Assembly: GCA_009773455.1 (NCBI GenBank)
Contig: WSXU01000007.1
Coordinates: forward strand, 98,841-162,840
Direction: 5' to 3'
Origin: Bacteroidota bacterium
GTDB lineage: Bacteria; Bacteroidota; Bacteroidia; Bacteroidales; Lentimicrobiaceae
DNA length: 64,000 bases
Shown here: piece by piece, positions 63,501 through 64,000 of the stretch
How positions within the stretch are numbered: the first letter of the stretch is position 1
Layout: each line of letters opens with the position of its first letter
Position numbers and translations under genes: made by a program
The notes under the pieces: model-generated
The model's input: the letters and a program-made list of their open reading frames with translations, nothing else
Database searches by the model: none
What the model was told of the DNA's origin: nothing

Positions 63501-64000
63501 ATTATAACGGAACAGTTCCAACAGCTACCTATACCATCAGCGATGGCAACGGAGGAAGTGATGCAGCAGACCTCATCATCACTGTTACCCCGGCGAATGA
63601 TGCACCAGTGACTGTTGATGATGCATATACCATTTGCAGTACTGCTGTTTCAACGGGCAACATACTTACCAACGGAGATGCAGATCCTGATGGCACAGCC
63701 CTTACGGTAAATACAACACCGGTTAGTGATGCTTCTCATGGAATTTTCACCATTGAATCAGACGGTGATTATACCTATACTCCGGATGCAGGCTATAATG
63801 GTACTGATATAGTAGTAGTTTCTGTTTGTGATAACGGTACTCCACTTCCATCCCTGTGCACAAATGCTACAATTACATTTACAGTGAATGAAGCAGTCAC
63901 ATCCAATGCAGGCGTTGCGCAGAACCTTTGTAACGTAAACAATACGACACTTGCTGGCAATGATCCGACCCCAGGCACCGGTTTATGGACGCTGGTAAGC
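42569..64000 (+). CDS. Giant secreted adhesin with HYR, Calx-beta and tandem-95 domains (3' end beyond window)
   Basis: The frame from the ATG at 42569 runs to the last base of the window: 7,144 codons with no stop seen, and frame checks near 46436, 55019, 59999 and 63998 agree. Residues 1-40 are a signal peptide (VSLLLLAAFSQLAFIDRANA, then Q). Two Ig/PKD-like domains follow (about 41-220), then about 45 HYR repeats (about 220-4240), about 22 Calx-beta repeats (about 4240-6790), and tandem-95/cadherin-like modules to the end (FTDADADVL; NDAPVAVDDI). The last residues (NAGVAQNLCNV, GTGLWTLVS) are a PKD-type motif common in type IX-secreted proteins. The predicted mass already exceeds 700 kDa. 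The secretion signal and full length are not visible. Confidence 0.9.
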   Translation, partial: MRTLLHSGFGQKVQRSAGISVSLLLLAAFSQLAFIDRANAQDAFITSDGPTTICEGESTTLQVIIGASEGPYTVVYSNGTSNFTVTDYESIADPEDPNYGGDPIPVSPVVTTTYSLVSVHDGGNNSLPVSSATITITVNPLPTNLAVTVNPASPVCPSVNFTISATATNGNAYELWNQANTVKTGDLPYTTSITSTTHYTVRAISSFGCTISQALTVNLESTPPSITCPGNQTLNPGAGTCSASLPDYRGSVSVSDNCTPSGSITLSQSPAPGTVISGHNTIQSVTITATDAAGNTNSCNFNVTLVDNINPQISCVGNQTVPASASCTYTHSGTAWNPAGTDNCTVASVVYSLSGATTGTGTNLNGVTFQPGTTTVTWTVTDGAGRTAQCSFNVSIEDTEDPTVSCPGNQSVNTAAGVCTYTHSGTTWNVTADDNCTVASISYVLSGATTATIPSTLNGAVFNIGLTTVTVTVADGAPVPNTASCSFTVTVNDNQNPSITCPSNISVSNSAGNCSAGVTVPVIVFGDNCSGSSIAWSSAGATTLSGNGQIGTQTFNIGTTTITVVATDAANRTAQCSFTVTVNDTENPTITCPSNITADNGNGLCTAAVAIPSITFDDNCPGESISWSTAGVTLMSGNGQPGTQTFNAGVTTVTVTVTDAANNTASCNFTVTITDNEDPTIACPSNITASNGAGLCSASIAVPAVTFGDNCSGPAIAWTLSGATTGSGNGQIGTRSFNVGITTVNYTVSDGASPANTATCSFTVTVTDNEAPVISGCPANITRTSGAGVCTATVSWTEPTATDNCTSAGNIVWTKSHLPGSVFSAGTTNVTYTATDAAGNISNVCSFTVTVVDNQKPVISGCPANINTGTAPGSCTAVVSWTEPTAADNCTASGSLVWTKSHLPGATFNTGTTTVTYTVADAGGNISNPCSFTVTVTDNIAPTATCKPATIYLNGSGTATLAISDVNNGSSDNCTAQGSLVITLSKTSFNCSNLGANTVVMTVRDASGNQSTCNATVTVVDNTPPVISATAGTVTSNVNASSGVCYYTVNGTEYDPSVTDNCSGTVLSYSVTGATTLSGTGSLAGKQLSKGANIITWSATDGSGNTVTAPLTFTKTVIDNQPPSISSIGNQNRNTNTGCGYTVSGTEFNPTYSDNCGAGNLIISYTINGGSSVQSNTLAGVVLSTGINTIVWTASDGLNSSTSTFRVTVADDDAPSITSISNITIEISVGCGAVVNWTEPVASDNCAVTVFGQVTGLASGSTFPIGTTLIRYRALDAAGNSTFMSFNVIVNDLTPPDLTCPSGSPFARVTGAGVCFYTVTGTEFDPTTNDGCPVTAINSFDGTNTLAGKQLPAGNHTIDWTATDGSGNISTCSVQVNVTDNQNPTFDQPTGNPAGSYAYTRNTDPGVCHYTIPGTDFDLRNITDNCTTETPTYVITKNGSTVFTGSGTLAGLQLPKDQTYPYSIVWTLEDANGNIVTGTAFTIQVLDNQPPQFVCHGNEIRTAPGGSCNYTISGTEFDPTSLTDNCDIAANLTLSYTLDGVPGVGTTMAGIVLSAGVHTIVWTIADLSGNINTCTFTVTIRDTVFPTITPIADQTRFAPSTSCDYTAIGTEFDPVVNDNCPSPLLINNQNGLSTLNGFVFPVGITVVVWTATDASENAATMEFEVNVVDNIPPDYDISASETRSASTSHCYYTVVDDEFDPQNIEDNCTDANFYITNNYNNYRSLAYEQFPVGTTNVVWTVRDFHGNVHNETIAITINDVTDPVINCPTNAYVRVVDDGQTYYTVGVNEFTPITTDNCAVISYTNNINSGSSLNGYHLPTGTHNITWTSLDGSGNDTECTFTVYVVTDLYPPVTCVGDQLKSAGTGVCSYTVTGTEFDATSTSGAATLLNNYDNTSSLSGSVFPVGTTLVTWTATQVINGTNFSNSCSFYVTVVDNENPVITPAANVSVTTNNGCYATSVDLGTPSTSDNCSVYSTWSNAPYYFGIGTTTVTWWVEDIHGNTSSATQTVTVTDDDDPYLSCPGSICRQVDDGQSYYTVFGHEFDPYGTWDCSGILSISNDFNGNASLAGAQIPTTVTSITWTVTDNASNVSTCTIAIDIRTTDPPAITCRGNETRTTDPGECSYIVNGGEFDVSTTQSSPAVVLTHNIQTTTPGTLPYAPNANSLAGAEFPTGTTTIVWTATSGSDVNTCCTFTVHVYDDEDPSVSWPGNITVNVDLGSCVATGVVVGSPTASDNCTASGSITATRTPSGTTFSIGTTNIYWTVHDLNGNYVYHTQTVTVVDNIPPDIDCPLTTYYREFNNSTVNYYTVVGAEFRPGVTENCSLSSYINNRNGWTTLNGVQLSIGNHAIVWTATDASSNTDQCTVNITVVDSFEPLLSCPEDAYLDSPSDQCTHTVSGTDLDPVFTNLSVIPGRTLTHNFGSAPLNTTLDGAAFPIGTTTVTWTATQTIGGIDYTSTCTYDVIVRDRIAPVVDLPFPNVSFPVDNGECYSTASLTPPTATDNCTASGSLTITSNAAMNFPFLVGVTNIRWTITDASGNQTVHTQQVTVYDDEGPVITNCPVADVTGTAAGENCEAVVSWPPLVATDDCSGVASFTSTHSPGTLFPVGTTVVTYTATDNEDNVSTCVFNVVVNDTPPSILCVGDKTRNTNSGNCSYLVLGNELDPLDFDDNCSTPAITWSFIHPETGLPVTGNNTLSGVAIPRGSNNGPGTGEITITWTATDENLNSDDCSFVLTIVDAEAPVIVVPGNQTRSTDLHQNYYTVQGGEFDDVTATDNCGIVTKLVNEFNVPTLAGLQLQMGENTITWFAEDDMGNRSQAVFYAYVIDTEPPRVTNLPENITVNTLSGCSVAVNYTPPVIIDNVTLIGDLIITVSPDYALPGYVFPVGVTEVTYTVVDETGNSLVYTFDVTVVDNINPTLTCASGSPGNEFHRGTDLNQAYYTTSGTEFDPTEYFDNCAVTLTNSRNSTESLAGVTFPVGTTTVTWTATDASSNVTSCAIQVIVEDDQNPLITNCPDATVAEIAESGECFYLVPGSEYDPYGFSDNDDLDKLTYSINGGAEVGTDLNTTLVGQHIPVGTTTIIWRLYDVNGNVSNTCQTIFTITDPEPPTVVTVGTQTRSTDAGVSTYTAKTPADDDWNPAVSDNCEVDIITYTIDGGTPVGTDELTSIIGEVFAIGTHTVLWTATDIHGNISTGSYQVIVEDEDDPTVVCNPYTVYLDENGIYLLDSDDINAIAAGSTDPGGIASMTVTPDVFDCADTGDNTVLLTVTDNSGNTATCNATLTVIDNTPPDAVCTDISVSLDVLGLATILPADLNGGSSDECGIQGYSASQTLFDCTDVGANSVILTVTDNSGNTSTCNATVTVYDNYSPSAVCNPITVSLDATGNLTLSATDIDNLSLGSTDNCSGSLNKTVTPDDFDCNDIGANTVILRVTDPAGNFDECTTTVTVQDVAPPIAICRNITVQLDAGGNASIVPADVNNGSSDNCDASLTYSIDQSAFTCADLGPNTVTLTVTDDYSNSSTCTSTVTVEDNVDPVVTCSVPNQTVNTDNDECTYTHSGTGWDASATDGCTTIASLTYTLSGLTTGTGTSLDGVVFNRGITTVTWTATDGSGNISNCSFTVTVNDTQAPDAICQNITIQLNASGTASIVAADVNNGSTDNCGIQGIAVNTSAFDCTDLGLNTVTLTVTDIAGNTATCNANVTVEDNIDPVAVCRDITVQLNAAGTVTITGADVDNGSTDNCSIAIRSVTPDTFNCTNIGTPVTVTLTVTDPAGNTDQCTATVTVEDNVDPNAICRNITIQLDGSGNASIVAGDINNGSSDACGIASLAASQTAFDCSDLGANTVTLTVTDNNSNQSTCNATVTVRDQIDPAFTFCPANQTVTTDLDVCTHLHSGTAWDALASDNCSVSTLTYNLTGVTTGTGTSLAGVSFNNGLTTVTWTATDASGNNETCVFTVTVNDEQDPTAACQAYTAQLQRNGQAVVAPADIDNSSDDNCGIVLYEISKTGGAGTWASTITYSCSDIGTPTAYLRVTDAAGNTSTCSTTVTVADTQAPTLDDLADRNEVTDNGECTYTHTDDLWNPTDNCDLNPTITYTLSGATTVVTPPNTTLNGQIFNQGTTTVTWTVSDHATPPNTGTVEFDVIVTDDQNPVVNCPSNITQNVANPGDLNASVVGIPNATYSDNCSVTMLTYALSGATTSAHQGAGINQLNSGTFNLGTTTVTYIAYDAEGNSHSCNFTITINALPSNAVIVNPTDITTYENIIPAATFTVVLPTAPTGTVVFDVVSNDLTEGTVSTSSLTFNAGNWSTPQTVTVTGVNDDVDDDDIPYLIILTTNTTLTDPLSGYYNVDPTDVDAVNIDNDVAGVTVSAISGPTTEAGGTATFTMVLNTEPTENVTFTLSSSDLTEGNVTNPVTLTVTFTPANWDTPQTITVTGIDDQIDDGNVSYTIITSDATSLDPKYSAMVAADVPVINNDNDTVGFIVTPLTLNTTEAGGTATFTVVLTSMPATDLTEYVVVVDVTSSDATEGTVSPIQLTFTADDWNTPQTVTVTGVDDIVVDGNIAYTIVNTVDQTLTTDPMYDPLDPSDVNVTNGDNDAATLSVNSIAQLETNAGTTSFVFTVTHSGQEVIGSYSVSYYTQNGTARSPSDFAGTGGSVTFNGSIGETQTITITVNGDQMVERNETFSLVLNTVTAPGRNVTILPAGKTGTGTITNDDNATLAINDVSIVEGNAGSQTLTFTVTLSMAVEDGLSLQYASADGTATTADSDYATSTGTLSFTGNTNETRTMGVTVYGDLKVELNENFLVNLSNIVPVSAPAGTITFADDSGTGTITNDDAATLVVTGFTVNENAGTANYTVTLNRSVQTAFTVDFATSDNTALAGSDYTAIPTTTLNFGAGNPLVQTVTVTIANDTYVEPTETLTGTISNLNAGGQNVTIATATATGTILDNESASVAINDVTVNEADGSATFTVTLTGNIQDNLTVNYATANNTALSASDYSTTSGTLTFLAGSLNGSTLTIVVPITNDNIAEPTETYRVNLSGIVSTGSASISDAQGIGTINDNDPATLVLSGFTVTETDGTQTANFAATMSIAAQENVVLTFTTTNGSAGASDFTAQTNTVVTIPGGTTSVNIPVSVLGDLIAEPTETFTGTIAISNVNGQQVTIDTPTATSTIEDNDIITINLAGFTVTETNGTQVRNFRASMNTTAQHNIILEFSTSDGTALDGNDYTARTAISLTILAGTLFTDIPVDILGDLFVEPQEAFTGTISLTEANGQQASVGTATANGIINDNDAASIAIADVSVNEDAGLATFTVTLTGNTQDAFNVDYTTSDNTALAGDDYSLSSGTLTFTAGSTSGTTRTFTVPINDDTYTEPTETYILTLSNITGGLVTIGDATATGTIFDNDAVTFAIDDVTVAENVVAGVAVFTVTMAGDNLQDALTMSFTTSDGALGYTTPATQPSDYTLTSNTLTFPAGSLSGSTRTITVPIIENTIAEPTSEYYTITLSNIVTTGTASFTDATGLGTITDDDLSNTINLAGFTVTETDATISHNFIASLDYIAQEPVIISFTTTQGTAQHVSDITQQTTVQYTILPGNLSVNIPVAVIGDLVVEPTEAFTGTIALVNANGQQIVIGSTPTNTGTIEDNDQATFTIVGFTRNEGDGTGTFTVAVDRVIQNAITVDFATSNGTALAASDYSSYASTLNFGNGELLSQVVTVTILEDIIAEPTESLTGTLSNLQANSQNVILNGGGATTTATSYIEDNDAATLAINNVTSAEPDNGATNEYVFIITHSGRSTDGPFTVAYTTTNGTAGSASDYDATTGTVTFSGTTGETKMVTVIVNGDIVVEPTETFTIELSEDNFGGRNITFTDNSGQGTILDNDITTVSVVANDPVAAEPSNHGEYTVSMGLTSSTNTVIGYTITGDATAGIDYTALSGTVTIPAGSNSVSIQVPVIDDDILEDDETVTITLSSITSGNSGISLGAPYIASVIISDDDAATVSITANDPAAAEPSNNGQFTVTMTNASDVATVISYNISGTATSGSDYTALTGTVTIPAGSTSVTIDVTVIDNLIMESAETVIVTLASITSGDADVSIGTPASATVTISDNDVATVSIAASDPNASEPSNNGQYTVTMTSASDTDTQISYNITGTATSGDDFNALSGSVTIPAGSLTATIEVVVNDDLILEASETVIATLSAITSGNSNITIGLPATATVTITDNDAASLSIADVTVDESDGTATFTVLLTGNVQGGFTINHATANNTAVQPGDYTSTSGTLTFAGTTGETETITVPIIGNSIVEITETYFVNLSGISNALVTFDSQATGTITDDDVATVSIASVTEDEGDSGTTTYTFTVTMSAASDAVVTVDYATANGTATTADLDYSAASGTLTFAAGNTSQTFTVSVNGDTRIEDDETFTANLSNLVTNSRPITLGLSSGTGTITNDDAATISINDVTLAEGNTGTTSFTFTVSLSDASASTITVDYATSNGTATVADGDYIATAGTVVFSPGQVSKSIIVPVNGDAKVETDETFTVSLSNLFTSGLDVTIADGSGTGTITNDDAATITINDVTLAEGNSGTTIFSFTVAMSHASDAAVTVDYASANGTATLADSDYSTTSGTLTFAAGETSKTITVLVNGDLKVEENETFTVGLSNLDDNGRDISVSDATGLGTVTNDDSAILAISDISQAEGDSGTTGFTFTLTLSAASDDVVTIDYATADGTATEADADYTGVSGTITFAAGETSKTVTVLVNGDARTETNETFTIGLTNLVTNGNTITLGTASATATINNDDNTPSIVDILKSGPEDSDILFADTDFTAAFTDADADVLNSIEVVSLPANGTLYLSGIPVTAGQVVVLAQLDNLTFTPTGNWYGTTTFDYNATDGANWAADDAQVIITITSENDAPVAVDDIVSTPEDTPLSGSVTLNDTDTEGNGLTVTQFVVDGTTYLAGVTVTITNTGTLVINANGSFQFVPVTNYNGTVPTATYTISDGNGGSDAADLIITVTPANDAPVTVDDAYTICSTAVSTGNILTNGDADPDGTALTVNTTPVSDASHGIFTIESDGDYTYTPDAGYNGTDIVVVSVCDNGTPLPSLCTNATITFTVNEAVTSNAGVAQNLCNVNNTTLAGNDPTPGTGLWTLVS
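43228..55285 (+). repeat. About 45 tandem HYR-type repeats
   Basis: Counting junctions of the form V-x-D-N-x-x-P gives about 45 units averaging 268 bases (about 89 residues). Each unit has a Cys near the start, a DNC core and ends with TDxxGN then xxCxFxVTV. Two styles are mixed: a longer type with GTEFDP or THSGTxW, and a shorter type B with VCxxITVxLDxxG. HYR domains are Ig-like folds associated with adhesion. Confidence 0.85.
55286..62944 (+). repeat. About 22 tandem Calx-beta repeats
   Basis: Units of about 347 bases end in DDNDAA-like acidic turns (for example ITNDDNATLAIN). The body shows VxExxG near the start, FTVTL, DYATANGTA and ExNETFxxxL, the Calx-beta signature. These beta-sandwiches bind Ca2+ through the acidic turns. 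Unlike the HYR array, almost no Cys is present, so rigidity here would depend on calcium. Confidence 0.85.
62945..63880 (+). repeat. Three tandem-95/cadherin-like modules
   Basis: Three units start with xSIVDILKSGPEDS, NDAPVAVDDIVSTPEDT and NDAPVTVDDAYTICST, each with DADGxxLTV-like acidic repeats and a FxFxPxxNYNG-like end. These are the cadherin-like/tandem-95 modules frequent in long bacterial adhesins. Confidence 0.75.

Noticed and set aside
43622..63978. Many minus-strand ORFs of 60-240 codons inside the adhesin
   Set aside because: They are shadows of the repetitive coding strand; the plus frame is continuous across all of them with a signal peptide and domains.
1..64000. CRISPR array
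   Set aside because: No short direct repeats with regular unique spacers; the only tandem arrays are the protein-coding HYR and Calx-beta repeats.

Overview
The window looks like a chromosome segment of a Bacteroidota bacterium, probably order Bacteroidales or Marinilabiliales. The evidence is the gliding-motility pair gldD/gldE, promoters of the TAnnTTTG type, few Shine-Dalgarno sites, DUF6712-type phage genes, and a huge HYR/Calx-beta surface protein. It has three parts: the right portion of an integrated prophage (1 to about 24.6 kb), a stretch of ordinary host genes (24.7-41.6 kb), and the first 21.4 kb of one giant adhesin gene that runs off the right edge.

Prophage. The left end lies outside the window; the right end is a tyrosine integrase next to the 3' end of tRNA-Ala(GGC). 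Structural genes come in three tightly packed operons, each starting just after the same promoter-like sequence (TTGTCCTTT, 20-21 nt, then TAnaTTTGCC). The first (588-5555) holds a portal-like protein and head/neck proteins. The second (12227-18241) holds the tape measure and a large tail protein. The third (18300-23280) holds a holin-like pair around a DUF5675 protein, then baseplate/fibre proteins. Between the first two lies an AT-rich cargo block (about 5.6-11.1 kb): a hybrid sensor kinase on the opposite strand, a secreted protein that resembles a phage fibre domain, two small minus-strand ORFs and a DEDDh exonuclease-BRCT fusion. A palindrome-rich leader then precedes three small pre-tape-measure genes. 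No terminase, major capsid protein or classical endolysin could be recognised in the window.

Host block. Genes are, in order: thpR (-like RNA 2',3'-cyclic phosphodiesterase); a DUF6249-like membrane protein; an ECF sigma factor with a membrane protein and a fructosamine-kinase-like gene; rpiB-lutB; nadA; a MORN-repeat secreted protein; an exported nitroreductase-like protein; a lipoprotein; an AraC/GyrI regulator; a Tat-exported GH109-type oxidoreductase; gldE-gldD; butyrate kinase; a free-methionine-sulfoxide-reductase-like GAF protein; and corA. The rpiB/nadA divergent spacer is AT-rich and carries four DnaA-box-like nonamers.

Giant adhesin. From 42569 to the window end one frame stays open for 7,144 codons. 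It encodes a signal peptide, two Ig/PKD-like domains, about 45 HYR-type repeats, about 22 Calx-beta repeats, then tandem-95/cadherin-like domains and the start of a PKD-like module often seen in type IX-secreted proteins. With gldD and gldE nearby, the likely picture is a very long cell-surface adhesin, although the C-terminal secretion signal is not in view.
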